Shown: positions 24,994 to 37,691, counted from the first letter of the stretch. The stretch: DNA of 64,000 nucleotides from Circinella umbellata (GCA_025093555.1 JAIWNF010000019.1:124001-188000), one strand, 5' to 3'. Notes: generated by a model not told the origin, from the letters alone. Made by a program: numbers and translations.

Positions 24994-25393
24994 AATATCA
25001 ACCCAGTGACTACCCGGCTCAAGCAACAGCAACAAATGAATTGTTACCACCACAGGAGGGAGGAATCTGTCATGGCAAGGATAGCCATCAAGTCACTAAA
25101 ATTGAGCCAAACTAACTCGGTCCTGCCTTTCATTGTCCTTCAGCAGGCGGAAGTGTTGGTCTCCTTGCGGACAAGTTTGGTCCTTCTTTCGCATCGTTAG
25201 GAAACAATATCAACCCAGTGACTACCCGGCTCAAGCAACAGCAACAAATGAATTGTTACCACCACAGGAGGGAGGAATCTGTCATGGCAAGGATAGCCAT
25301 CAAGTCACTAAAATTGAGCCAAACTAACTCGGTCCTGCCTTTCATTGTCCTTCAGCAGGCGGAAGTGTTGGTCTCCTTGCAGACAAGTTTGGT
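24994..25393 (+). repeat. Direct duplication in a GC-richer island
   Basis: A 188-bp block (24,994-25,181) is repeated at 25,206-25,393 with a single difference seen (GCGGAC versus GCAGAC), separated by 24 bp. The island is visibly richer in G and C than the rest of the spacer and looks protein-coding in composition. Frames on both strands are interrupted (one runs QVTKIEPN then stops; a minus-strand frame ends DRVSLAQF), so it is probably a fragment of a lost gene or of a retroelement that duplicated locally. I do not recognise the protein. Confidence 0.7.
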
Positions 25394-26179
25394 TTTCCAG
25401 ATGCGGGTGATCGCCTTTGCCGGTTATTACAATGTAATGCACCAAGGTCATCAAGATCCATTGCATATGACCTTCGTTGTGAAAAAAAAAGAAAACTTCA
25501 TAAAAATTACTATCGGTTATAAAATGTTTCAAATAAAAAAAAGAAAAAGAAAAAAAAAGTGGGGTGACGTGGCATTATTTGAATCGCAGCTGCCTGAATT
25601 TAGAACTTCACTAAAAATCACCCTTTTTTGGGTGTCACTAAAAAAGCTGTACAATCAAAATGGTGCACTTTTTAAAGGAGTAAAAAAATCTATCCTTATC
25701 AGCGTCAGGAGGTGGCGGTGTAGACAACGAGAAGAAAAGTAATATTTAATTCATTCAGAACTCACAAGATATGGAACAGCCTGCTATAAGAGGTTATCAG
25801 AAAGTTGGTTGAAATTTTTTGGCCTTGCTGTCGATTATAAAACTACATGAAGATACCTTCACAGAAACATCTTACTCTAGAAGATATTCTATTTTTTTAG
25901 GCAGTTGGTACATACAAGTGTCATAGAAATTAATGAAATACAAAATAGATATGAATGTAATGTAATAAACAGCACTAAATGTTCTAAAACAAAAAATATA
26001 AAAACTTAATGACCTACATGTCAAAAAAATTCTGAATCAAAAACTAATCATAAAGATAATAGCCAGGACTGTGTAATAATCAATATAACTGTAAAATAAT
26101 GAAAAAATCCACCCAATATTTTACCCATACGTAATATCATATTCCATTAAATATAAAGGCTATGTACTAGAAGCTAAAG

Positions 26180-26365
26180 TACGGACTTGGGTATTTATGC
26201 AGTACTTTCTCCCAGTACTTTTTTGCAGTAGTACTCGGACAAGACCGTAGATTTTCCGCACAATTGACCGGATTCTATCGAGTATGATACTACTAACTAT
26301 AGAAGGTGCTTTGCGGTACTCTTTGCGGTAGTTTGCGGTAGTTTACAGTACTATTCTTGCGGTAG
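26180..26365 (+). repeat. TTTGCGGTAG short repeat cluster
   Basis: Four TTGCGGTA-type words occur between about 26,310 and 26,365, preceded by AGTACT-rich words from about 26,200. The period is irregular and there is no coding sense. Confidence 0.45.
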
Positions 26366-26789
26366 CTTACAAATGTGCTGAAAAAATATTTTCTATCAAC
26401 TGTTTCTATTTCGAACCTCTTTTTTTTGGCCAGTAATAATAATAACTATATTCAATGTTTTTTTGCCATCGCCTTGGTTTAAAATAGTTTGATTTTAAAT
26501 AGTACATTATGTATATTATTTGTTCTTCCCAATTTGTTTTAAAACATAAATAAATTAATCTTTTAATACTCATCTTGATTCACAAGTTATTAGATCTAAA
26601 GCCACTATATTATTGTCTTAAATACATATATTGAGCAGTATACAGTACAATACTGACATTACTAATATTTTATTATTAATTAAATAATGAATTATGTTGC
26701 TATATAATGAAAAAGAATTTCAAAATATAAAGTTGCATAAAACAAAAGTAGCGCCAAAAAAAAAGCTTTGATACAAAACCTTTCTCTCA

Positions 26790-26860
26790 CCTGGATTCAA
26801 TCATTTAACTATTCAATAAGACGATGAATTAGGCAAACACTCTACCTATTAAGCCATTCG
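26790..26860 (-). other. tRNA-like relic with A-box and B-box resemblance
   Basis: On the minus strand TGGCTTAATAGGTAGAGT resembles a tRNA D-arm/A-box, and GATTGAATCC about 45 bp downstream resembles a T-arm/B-box. A D-stem can form, but the anticodon stem does not pair, so this is not a functional tRNA as read. It may be a decayed tRNA or a tRNA-derived SINE head. Confidence 0.3.
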
Positions 26861-27116
26861 AAACCTTGATTTTAGTTAATTATATCAGATCATTGATACC
26901 GGACTTCTTTTCTCCTGTTTTTCGTATTGTACAATAATATTTCCTCTTTAATAAATGTAATTTTAAAACCAATAAGAAAAATTAACAAAGTATTTGCCTA
27001 CGTAATAAAATACTTTGTCTACATATAATAGTAAAGTTCATAGTAAGTGTATTCAATTATATCTCTTGTTAGTACGTAATGTATAAAAATAAAATCATTT
27101 TTACACCAACATAATT

Positions 27117-27170
27117 ATCACCATCACCATCATCACCATCATCATCATCATTATTATTATTATCATTACA
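27117..27170 (+). repeat. (CAT)n/(ATT)n trinucleotide tract
   Basis: A run of CATCAC, CATCAT and ATT units of about 50 bp in the spacer. It has no coding context. Confidence 0.8.
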
Positions 27171-27691
27171 GTGTTACAAGTAACCTCATTATGTGATCTT
27201 ATTGGCTTACGTAATGCCACATTTCCGGCATTGTTGATAGTATAAATAGCCCAAATTATTTCAAATAAATCTTTTCTTTAACCTTTAAAATCTTTTAGTC
27301 TTTTAACAATCAAATTGACCTAACAATAGTTTTCTTTGAGCATAAAGTCTCTTAAACTCATTATAAGATTCCTCTTTTGTGGATTCAGACGTAATATTCC
27401 TGAACATAAGGACTCCCACAGCCCGTATTTCTATTATATTTTATATAATTTATTATTCAAATACAACAACATAGTGTATTATTTCTTTTTTATTTTATAT
27501 CTTTATACAAAGCACTTCAATCACACCTTGAACACTTCACTATATTTGTGTGTGTTTTTTCTAGAAGCTAATTAATCTGATAATGATAAGAGCCTGAAGG
27601 CTGGTGAGCATATCGCAATAGTATAAAAAAGGCGGGGTTACTTCCAAAAGATTTTAGTGTCACTTTCTTTTTTTAGTACGTGTGTGGGGGA

Positions 27692-28513
27692 TAAGGTGCA
27701 TCCTGACTTAAACCGAAAATTGAGATATTTTTTTTTTTTTTTTTTTAAAAAAATTGAGATATTTTAAACGCCCGAGGGGTAATAATAATATTGCCACCAA
27801 TGAGACGTCAAAATTCTGCAGCCTGTGAAATGCTATAAGAAAAAGAGTGAAAAGAGATGATAGTGTATGTATACACTGTTGGGAAGTATGCAGTGATTTT
27901 CCTAATTTTCTCCTTTTCTATTGCTTGGTTTCATAGTACCATTTGTTATTTCTGGTATTTCCTAGTATTTTCTACCAGAACCTGGTGCTCCTTTTTTTTA
28001 TTAGAAATCGTGGATGATGAGGTTATAATTTTACTTGGTTGCTATTCAACAGGAGTCTGGGAATTATTTGAATCTTTCTTAGTATATGTAAATGATAGTA
28101 TCTAAATCTAAGTAATATTTGAAAACAACTATCTCTCGAGTTTTATTGTTGCTCTTATATTTATTTATTTTATTGAGTGAAAAAAATAGAACAGTAAGAG
28201 TTTAGGAGCTACATATAATCTAAAGCACGAACCTTGTGTAACCATAAACCATCCACTTTTATAGGTTACACACTCCTTATCCCTTTCTCGAAATATTGGC
28301 ATTACTTGGTAAAATATCATATTTTGTCAAACTTTGAAGCGGCAAATCTCAATCGAAAATAATTTTCTCCAAAAACTGTTCTGTAGCATCTCTTCATAAT
28401 ATTTAAGCTAACTCATATTACGGCTCAAAAAACTCATGTCTTCATTTTTGACAGTTTTTTGTCAATTCTTATTCCATCCCATATTTTGACGGTTTAAGTC
28501 AGGATGCACCTTA
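27692..28513. mobile_element. 818-bp TIR element with TA target site
   Basis: Ends are perfect 22-bp inverted repeats, beginning AGGTGCATCCTGACTTAAAC; the left lies at 27,694-27,715 and the right at 28,490-28,511. TA flanks both sides (27,692-27,693 and 28,512-28,513), as for Tc1/mariner-type elements. A poly-T tract at about 27,730 and an 82-residue hydrophobic open frame (27,857-28,105) lie inside, but no transposase motif is seen, so I call it non-autonomous. Confidence 0.85.
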
Positions 28514-29614
28514 TTGGGTAATCTACAACACCTTAAAAAATTGATGTATCCGGGTCAATAGTACTTTCGGACCCAGTATTAGAAATATTCTCAAAAATTC
28601 GTTCGTTACGTACAAAATATTTCGCTTTTTGGCCGTAAGTGCCGGCAATCCATCGATGACGAGGAAACTCAAATGCCGTAACTACATTATGATTACTGGT
28701 GCTTTAATGATAGTAACCGAGTATCAAAATTAACAACTAAACTTTCTCAGCTTGTCTCCAAACAGTGGTTTACTTCGATCTGTAACAACAAGTATTGATC
28801 GGCATAACAATCTACAACATTTATCACTTTAAAATATTTCTCATTCAATAGACCAAAACTTTATAAACTCTATCGGCAATATTTAGTCATTACAATCTTT
28901 GAAAATTGACAATCATCCTATGGTGCACACTCCTTATAATCCACAGTTTTATACTACTATTTTCTTGGATCCCTACTACTTTTCTAGATCATCATGAAGC
29001 ATAAAAGACATCCACTATTAATGAGTTCAGGGTCTTTCAGAACAAAAGTAGTGAATTACTTCTTTTTTCTTATCTTTCAAAAAAGTTTTAGAACTTCAAA
29101 GTTGGGCACTTTTACGTAGCTGGAAAAGTATGAATTTAAAACATCCAAAACATTATATAATTCGGAGGAATTATGTTTAGCTGATGGACCAATATTTATC
29201 CATATTTTAATACCTCTTTTTATGATTATATACATGTAGACTAGCAATGATTTTTTAGCCATTGGCAATTTTTTACTTTATTATAATATATAGAGATGAA
29301 AAAAATATTTTCTTTATAATCAAATAACTAACCACAGCAAATATTACTCAAAATCATAATCAAGTGCCTATCAAATATGGATTTGATATCCTAAACTTGA
29401 AAAAAAAGAATACTAGTTTTCATTGGTATATTACGTATAATCATTCTGTTTTTTTTATACTAAGGAAGGGAGAGATAAAACATCAGCAGCTAATAATTAG
29501 TTTGGAAATAATAAAAGCTAGGACATCCTTACTAGTTAGCTTATTTTAAGTATGAATAATACTACTGATATATAAGTTGGTACTAATATTTATCAATTCA
29601 TTATCATATGCATA

Positions 29615-29824
29615 GTGAAGAATAAGTCAAATAAAAGCTTTGGATATAAATTTGATTACAAATTACTATATATAGACGCGGGATGTGAAATATCGAAATA
29701 TCGAAACTGTGAGTTTGCACCACATGATCGTATTACCAGCGACAACAAAATCCGGATTAATAGAATACAATTATCATCAATCAACGCAATAAAAGCTGCA
29801 CACTTACTTACGCAAGCTGCATGA
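29615..29824 (+). pseudogene. Fragment of the uncharacterised palindrome gene family
   Basis: A 69-codon frame reads SFGYKFDYKLLYIDAG and, shortly after, YRNCEFAPHDRITSDN. The G-x-K-x-D core followed about 20 residues later by an E-F pair matches the pattern of the arm genes (GRKIDLLF/VEFKK and GVKPDMLI/LEFGSAE), but the sequence is clearly different from both. No flanking exons were found, so it looks like an isolated relic. It would be a third distinct family member within 25 kb. Confidence 0.45.
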
Positions 29825-30689
29825 TAATGCTTTCCAATAATACCTGTGAGTTATAATTTTTATGTCACCATATTATGGTTACAAGCGTTTGTTAATTCAC
29901 TAGCACATATGTTATTGTCAATAAAAAAAAAGCTAAACCTTTTTTATACTGTTAGCTAGCAGTAATTTATTTATTCGCTTTTTTACGTACGGAATATATG
30001 GTTTATAAAAAAACGGTACTGGTAGTAGTGATATTGATTAAAAGAATCTATCAGATAGTTCATAGTATTTCCAATAAGAGCAAAATACCCATCTTTAATT
30101 CGAAGCCTGCTCCTGCTGTGTATTTCCGCAGAGGACCATATCACATTACGGGAGAATGAATATATTACTAGAGAATAATTACTATTTATACGTACTATAT
30201 TTCTTTCGTTTTTAAATCTACTTATCAAACTTGATACATTCTTGACCTTTACGTACTAATTGATAATCTAATTATTTGAATATATCAATTATTATTATGA
30301 TATGGTATTGATGAATTACAGTTATGAGAGTATGTATTATTAAAGTCGAACCATTAAAAGATCAATTTGTAAATTTTACATCGTAATGTATTATAATATA
30401 TTTTATTTTGATTTGTATGATATATACAATCTATGTCAAGAATTTTGACCAAAATAATTTATATCTGTCTTTTACAAGAAACAGGCCAACAAAGCAATAT
30501 GTAACTTGGTGAATGGGTAATTTGAAGCAACAATGTCATTGCAGTTATTTCTTTAACTTTTGAAGTAATTAATAATAGAATAATTATAATAGTAATAGTA
30601 GCAATGTATGACTATATATACAGATTGTAAAGGGTTGAAATGTATAATATACATAGATTTCTCATATCTTTCTTTCTCAGGCTCGTTGA

Positions 30690-30919
30690 TGAATTAGACA
30701 TGAAGACAAAGCCATCCTTGTGGATCCTCAACTGCTTCAAGTAATACCTGTATGTAATTCTTAAACAAAAGTACCGCTTGTCACAACGTATGTACTATAT
30801 TTAAAAATGGATGGATCTGTTAATTCGTCAGTTCGAAGACAAACATTACTATCCACTGGTTGTACAAATTGAAGCCGTGCCTCTCCAGGCGATATCATGT
30901 AGGGTGGTAAAGCTATTTT
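30690..30919 (-). pseudogene. Coding-like fragment cut by the palindrome edge
   Basis: Reading minus from the spacer edge, a frame gives KIALPPYMISPGEARLQFVQ then PVDSNVCLRTDELTDPS. After a stop-containing gap comes VLLEAVEDPQGWLCLHV (about 30,752-30,700). Residue usage is protein-like and unlike the AT-rich surroundings. I do not recognise the family. The sequence begins exactly where the right arm's transposon-like terminus ends, so the 5' part of the original gene is missing. Confidence 0.35.
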
Positions 30920-31601
30920 CACCACGGCCAAAAATTGCACGGAACTACCTAATTCTCAATGAATATGAATTATAGGTTATGAAATGCCATGCTTCTCTGT
31001 GAATATGCATGGAAAAAGACAATCGTTCATTTTCATAAAAATAAATCCATGAATCTCTATTACAAAAATTAATGAATCTGAGTGACAATGTATGGCTCTG
31101 CATGATATATGAATCTGCATAAAACTGAACAAATATCTATGAAATAATACCTATGAATATGAATGAAAATGCATGCTTTGTAAATATGAGTGCTTATCTA
31201 TGAAATTGCGAAGCCATGATCGTTTGACGAGAAGTAGTATTCCCACGCATCTTTTTTATTACTTTTCTCATTATCTCATATAGTTAATGGCCCACAAAAA
31301 AAATTATTATTCAAAGTGCCTATCATAATATAGTAGAAGTAGTTTCAACTATGTTATAGGTACAGTATAATGTATATGTTCATAAACTAAAACGTGTATC
31401 ACTAAAAAACGAGGTGCTGAAAATCAATGAATATGCATGAATCTGCATATAAATAGTTAATAGTTGTGACTGAATATCTATGATTCTGCATAGATTTACG
31501 GATCTCCATGAACTGACACTTTTCATCGAAATTTATGACATTGGTGTTCATGCAAATTCATGGAAATCCGTTCATTTTTATTACTCATTTTAGCCGGGGT
31601 G
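30920..31601. mobile_element. Small TIR-like element at the inner end of the arm (right copy)
   Basis: Mirror of 22,928-23,609. Here the flank next to the terminus is GCTATTTT instead of the left copy's CTGA (same-strand sense), confirming that the arm homology stops at the element's end. Confidence 0.55.
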
Positions 31602-31956
31602 TTTAGTAGCTAATGTTGCTGATAATACGTAGCTTTATTGTTTTCATATTTAATGCGAGCTATACAAATATTATAATAAGTGAATGTTATAAATAACTCA
31701 CTCGTCTTTTTTTTTTAATTCTCCCATATGTTATGTATTTACAGTAGATATATTATATTTTTTATGGTATTGTTAGTTACTAAATTATTGCTACTTGCAT
31801 AACGATGACGCTCTTTATTCAATGTCGATGGAATTTGTTTTCGCTAAGCTGGGTCCAAATACCGAACTACAAAGCCCCAAGTATAATAAAACGTTTTACT
31901 GGATGAGTCAACTTTTACGTACCAGACCGATCCATCATTAACTAGTACTATGGCTA

Positions 31957-32865
31957 CTATTTTATTTTAGTACATGCCATGTCGGTAACGAGATCAGCCA
32001 TATTATTCACTTTTTCAAGTACAATCTTGTAAACTTTAATGGGAAATCGACCTCGTAAAGGGGGTTCAAACCGCGTATGTGCCAAAAATAAACGTTCGTC
32101 TGCAATTTGGTGACGGATGTTTAACCCCATCGATACGACGAAATCCTTTAACTTGTTCCTTGGTAAGTTTCCATGAACTTGTTTCGTATTCCGCAATAAA
32201 TTAAGAAGTTGAAATTTCATATATTAATACGACCGATATCACGAAGTGTTTGAGCAAGTCGCTTACGGAGTTCAACACGACCTGCATGAGGTTCTGGAAT
32301 CGTAGATAATATTGATGCAGCAACAACGTCAGCAAGAACTAATATCATTCTCGACATAGATTTCAATGTATAATATTATCATTATCTAAGTACATAATCT
32401 AAGCAACTTTCTTTTATTTTGAAATTCATCCCTACTTGAACTATCTGAAATAGCTATATATAATATACCTTCCCTGCAAAAATCCATGCTGGGTCAATCT
32501 TATCTTCACCACTAACTTTGTATTTGATACTCATAAACGACCACCTTTAGATGAAAAAATTGAATTAAAATAATTTAGGATATAATGATAATATGGTTGT
32601 CAAAATGCGAATTTGTTTTAAAGTCTTACCAAGATAAGTGTAATGGTTGTCACAATACAAAAGATACGTACTGCTGTCGATATATTAAGTTGTAATATAT
32701 AATAAATTACCAAGGCTACTTATGTACATCACTACTCCAATTCCATATGAATTTCCTTGAGTTATTTCCCATATCACGATACCTAGTATACCACCAGCTA
32801 TTGTGCCTAATGTCTTCATTAATAGTCGGGTAATTTTACTTAAAAAACGATATACATAATTAACA
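31957..32865 (-). pseudogene. Truncated ArAE/FUSC-like transporter (right copy)
   Basis: Mirror of 21,664-22,572 with the same truncation after NMADLVTDM and the same frame changes. The damage therefore predates the duplication or has been copied between arms. Confidence 0.65.
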
Positions 32866-33568
32866 AAAGTACGTAATATTCCTAGTGAATCAAACCGAAA
32901 TTCTACGGTTCGACGCCTTCATCAATTTCTGAATTATCAAGAAGAAAACTAAAAACATTGGAATTTATTGAGTGAAGTTATATGACGGAGCGATGATATT
33001 CTCATGTAATGTTGTGCTCTGATGAAATGTTTGATGGAATGTAAAAAATAACATTTCTAGGTTTCAAAGACTTAGTGGCTGATATGAAAAGACAACAAAT
33101 TACGTAGACACGATACAGACGAACTTATATTGTCATCTATATATGATGTGATGAATGATGATACTGTAAGTATGGTTTTTTATTTGGTGACTACGTATGC
33201 ACAATGGATAAATTTGAAACGCTACGTACGTAGACTTGAATGCAATATCGTCAATACGTGACAGATAATGGTGTCAAAAAATTGATGGAAAAGGCAAAAA
33301 AAATTATGTAGTTTGATACTACTTTATTATGAATGTGTTATTATATATAATAAAACTGAAAATTATGTAAGTAGTATTATTGAAAGAAGAGCAATGTTGT
33401 TACAAAATGTAAAAACATAGTACTTTAATAAAACAGGAATTTTATAATTGGTAATAAAAAAAATGAGGTAGAGGTTCCTTGATTATAATAATTTTTTTTT
33501 ACGTACGCTAAAACTTTTGTGGGTTATACAATAGAAAATACACATTGAAAAATTTTAACTGATTCCAT

Positions 33569-33659
33569 TGAAAAAAACGATTAGGTATGCTTGTTTTTTT
33601 TTGTATGGTTAAAAAACGATTGGGTATGCTTGTTTTTTTTTGTATGGTTAAAAAACGAA
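33569..33659 (-). repeat. Two-unit tandem repeat in the 3' region (right copy)
   Basis: Mirror of 20,870-20,960, with identical unit number. Confidence 0.75.
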
Positions 33660-33679
33660 AGGTAGGATCAGCAATTGAA

Positions 33680-36076
33680 TTATCTTTTAGGAGAGTATAA
33701 AGTTGGAGGTAATTGATATTCTGGTAAACGTAATGATTCATAATCCACGGAACGTTCTCGAACTGCTTCGCGACAATGCATATCAATGGCTTGTGCTTGT
33801 TTCATGATAATATCCTATAAAAAAACAAATGAGCCGTCTTTTTCATATTGATATATTTTTATCCATCACATTTTTGTTATATATGCTATTATTTTACCTT
33901 ATAAGTAAATAACAAAGGAAGCACGTATTTCTTTTTGTCAAAAAAATCATTCAAATCGTACTTGTTCACAGGTAAAAATACAGTTTCATTTTTGGTTACA
34001 TTGGTGGCAAAAGTTACTCCTTCATATGGTAATACTGCAAACATATAGCCTGACACACCTATTGATAAATAGACGTTAGATATTTTCATCAACCTAGATC
34101 ATAGTATACTTGGTATGTAAAAAAACTTACCAGTGATATCTATACCCAGCACAACATCCATTTGGTTAACAGTAGCTAATAACGATCCAAGTACTGATTT
34201 CATAGTACGAATGTTTTTATTTTGTTGCAAGCTGAGATAATTGTCATCACTTCCCATCTTTTTAAATTCCACAGACGATAAATCAAATATTTTTGGTTTG
34301 TTTTGAACATTGACAGTTATTGTTTGAAAAAGTAAATCGATTTTTCTGCCAGAAACATTTTTGTTGGTTTCACCAAACTCATATTCATTAATAATCCGTT
34401 CAAACTTCGTAGCAGTACTAGTCAACTCTCCTCTATAAAAAGAATAGTGTGAATAATAATAGTGATAATTCAAGTAAATGTGCCTTCACTAACTAACAAC
34501 AATGTCTACTTACACACTGAGATGGACTTGTTGTGAATCGTTCGATGTTCTGAATATAATATCAAAAACTTTCTTCCAATAGAAAAGGCAATCGGTTTCA
34601 GATTTTGAGGATGTAGACCAATTTCCATATTCTAACTCATTAATACTAGATACCACAAGAATCGTATCGTTAGTTATTAATTGGCACACGTTACGAGATT
34701 TTTTTTCTCTTACTTACATAACTTCCATAATTTCATACACCTTATATTCAATAGTAGTTTCTGCTTTGACACCACCTTGTGAAATAATTGTCGCCTTTTT
34801 CATTGTTGATTCAACACGTACACCTTGAACGCCTCGATCTAAATACACCTAAATAATAGCCAACCGTTATGAATGTAAAGTCCACAATTTATTTTATGCA
34901 ATAAATATCGTTACGAAGAGCGAAAACAAAAAAAAAAAATTATGCAAAATTATTTACCTTGTGTAAACTATTTAAAACTTCAACAACACGTTCCTGTTCA
35001 ATATCAACTATACCCTTGGCAATACAATTGACTTCTGAAAGAGTACTATTCGGGATAAGATTCATTAAGTTGTGGTCTCCTTTGTTCAGCATATTCACAA
35101 TTCCGGAAAGTGTACCACTATTTTATCATGCATAACAAAGTAAGAAATACACGTTCATTATCATTTAATCATGTGTATTGCTCTCAATGAATACTTACTG
35201 TAAGCAAGATACTTCTTGCTTTGTAAGACTGTTGTATTTTTTCATTAATTCAATACAATGCTTATATAGTTTGTCATGTAATGTATCGCCACAGAATTTC
35301 GTAGCGTTATTCATATTTACAGATTTTCCTTGGTGCTAATCAAGAAGAAGAAAAAATATCAATCGTGTAAGTTCTCATTATGGATTGACAAAAGGAGTGT
35401 AGACTAACCAATTTGTAAATATATCCATACAATGATCGTAGTGATGGATTAACAGCAAATTTATTTGTATGTATTAATTCATCTTCTTGTTGCTGTTGAC
35501 CTTGATTTTCGTTATCAGCTGTAGCTGAAAAAGCTAATAATATCATGTTAGTTCAGGTTGACATATTCAATATTTAAAAAGAAGGCTTAAACTCATACTT
35601 GTAATTTCACTATTAAAATTCATAGCATTTATAGTAGGTTGATGCATAATAATAGTCTGACTAGAAGAAGATGGTTGTGAATTGAAGGCTTCTTTAACAG
35701 TAGCTTTCTATAGAAAATCAAAAAATCAAGATGTTGAAAATAACAAATAAATGTTATATATAATATATATATAATATATGTATGTATGTATGTATGTATG
35801 TATAAACTGACGTACAGATGCTTTTTTGCTATATTCAATTAATTCACCAACATGACGTTTCAAATCACGAGGGATATTTAAGTCTTTGATCAAATTCAAA
35901 TTAGATTGCCATTTTTGCTTTACTTTGTTGAAATTTGATTCAACAGCACGCATCCACACGCAAAAGTTATACAAACTCCAATCAGAAGCTTGATATTGTT
36001 TGAAGAATAAAGAAACATGGGAATGTGATTCGTCTATAACGAATGATGAAAATTCCAGAGGACAAGTGGGAGACAT
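33680..36076 (-). CDS. Uncharacterised multi-exon protein, possible PD-(D/E)XK-like core (right copy)
   Basis: Mirror of the 10-exon gene at 18,453-20,849. Exons on the minus strand are 36076-35816, 35707-35599, 35524-35409, 35335-35199, 35117-34958, 34848-34718, 34645-34514, 34432-34131, 34058-33898 and 33814-33680. The predicted 547-residue protein is the same. With both copies intact and inverted, expression from either orientation is possible, and transcripts could not be told apart by sequence. Its upstream neighbour, as on the left, is the recombinase relic; the downstream one is the transporter relic. Confidence 0.75.
35779..35806 (-). repeat. (CATA)n microsatellite in intron 1 (right copy)
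   Basis: Mirror of 18,723-18,750, reading as TATG units on the + strand, with the same length as the left copy. Confidence 0.7.
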
Positions 36077-36413
36077 TGTTTAAAGTAATAAAAAAAAAAA
36101 AAGTAAAAAAAAGTGGTGTTGCGTAAAGTAAAAGAAGTGTAAAGTCTCTCTTTACTTTTCCTGCAGATTGATTTTACGCCAACTGAATTTCAAATTTCGC
36201 ATAAGTGAGGAAAGAAGATACCAAAAAAATGAAGTAATAAAAAACAAGTATGGTACATACTATTCAGTGTAGGTAAAATGGATAAATATATTGAATGGTT
36301 TTATTTGTATAGGATACTATTTAATATAATATGGAATACACTACTTATATAATAATAATAATAATAATAATATAAAGGCAGGTCATCGCCTTTGGCCTCG
36401 ACTTTAAAACACA

Positions 36414-37406
36414 TTATTCATAGAGTTGTGGCTCAACTGATTGTATATTCAGAGAATCACCGGCTGCAGGTTGGCCTAAAACCAAAGTTGTGAAATCTGT
36501 ACGAGTTTCGGTTGACAAGCAATAGAAATTATTGAAAATGACGCCCGAGGACCAAGAACCATGAGCGGCAACATTTTCAACAGATGCTCCTGCATTGACA
36601 GTTGAACGTAATGAACCCAAAGCTCGAGCCTTGATATTGCTGTGGTTGTATGTTGGAGTGGCGGGTAAAAGCTTCATGATTTCTTGAATGTGCTTACTAA
36701 CTCTTTGACACCAATAGACCTGCTATGGTCATGTTGATGGTGATATTGGATAATGTTGGATGAGGTTGAATACAAGGCGAAGTGGTAATACGGACAGGGT
36801 ATTATAAGTTGTTGATGCTGCGACAGGACAAAGGTGTTGGTCATTATGCGGTTTAATAGTAACAGAGCGAGTAATTCGCTGATCAAGACGTTTTTCTTCG
36901 GGTGCCACGACCATAATAATAAGAGAAGGTTGAGCATTGGTAAAAGAGCCTTCTTGGTTCAAATCTATACGTTTAATGTCACAAGGACCCATCATTCTAC
37001 AAACGCCGAGTAGCCAACATAATTTTTGATAGGATTTGTGTTGTTGTTATGTTGTTGAAAATAATGAAAAATAGGCTGTACGTTTATATCGGATTTGTTG
37101 GTAGGCCGAAGTGTGAAAAAAATAGTTGGTAGAGTCGTGAGCTGATGACTGTTTGTCAATCGTCAAAAAGTTTTACGATGGCTAAACGGTATGTAAAGAC
37201 AGCAGTGCTGCTAGTTGACCAATTGAAAACTCGCCGTCCATAAGAAAGGTAGTTGACGATATTTTCAGTAGGTGATGCATATGGATCTTTATTATCTTGT
37301 GAACACCATTCCAAAAAGCGTTGTTGTGTTGTATGTTGTTGCTATCGAGTACATATACGATCAGGATAAAGAATGATTCCGATGGTATTGAGCCTGGCAC
37401 CAGCAA
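36414..37406 (-). pseudogene. Decayed tyrosine recombinase (right copy)
   Basis: Mirror of 17,123-18,115, carrying the same stops and frame changes. The C-terminal box (KARALGSLRSTVNAGASVEN) lies at 36,677-36,414. Confidence 0.7.
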
Positions 37407-37572
37407 ACTTTAACCGTCAAAGTTTATGTACCAAGCCATTACTTTTCAATGAAGGTTCTTATTGTGAACCTTTTGAATTTGCCCTGTTGCTGGAAGAACA
37501 GCAGAGTGAGATGTCATGATTGGCTACATGTTGGTTGCTGGGTGTTATTAGTGTCGCAGCTGTTTTCTCTTG

Positions 37573-37691
37573 TTAAACCGGTACTCGCTAAACCGGTATT
37601 TCGCTAAACCGGTAGTTTCTCTCAAATATATTTTATATACTTGGTAAAATACCGGTGATTCGATAAACCGCTATCCGGTGGGCTTTCCCGG
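37573..37691. repeat. CCGGTTTA/TACCGG short repeat patch (right copy)
   Basis: Mirror of 16,838-16,956. On the + strand it reads as repeated GCTAAACCGGTA units. Confidence 0.5.

Larger units (their letters stand above)
23610..30919. other. Unique spacer of the palindrome (7.31 kb)
   Basis: This segment lies between the two mirror arms. It is very AT-rich except around 24,990-25,480. I find no intact gene; it holds repeats, an inverted-repeat element, a tRNA-like relic and fragments of coding sequence, listed separately. Between those entries (for example 25,750-26,150, 28,520-29,610 and 29,830-30,600) I see nothing recognisable. Confidence 0.8.

Noticed and set aside
27857..28105. 82-codon hydrophobic frame inside the 818-bp element
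   Set aside because: No transposase motif; composition follows from T-rich sequence.
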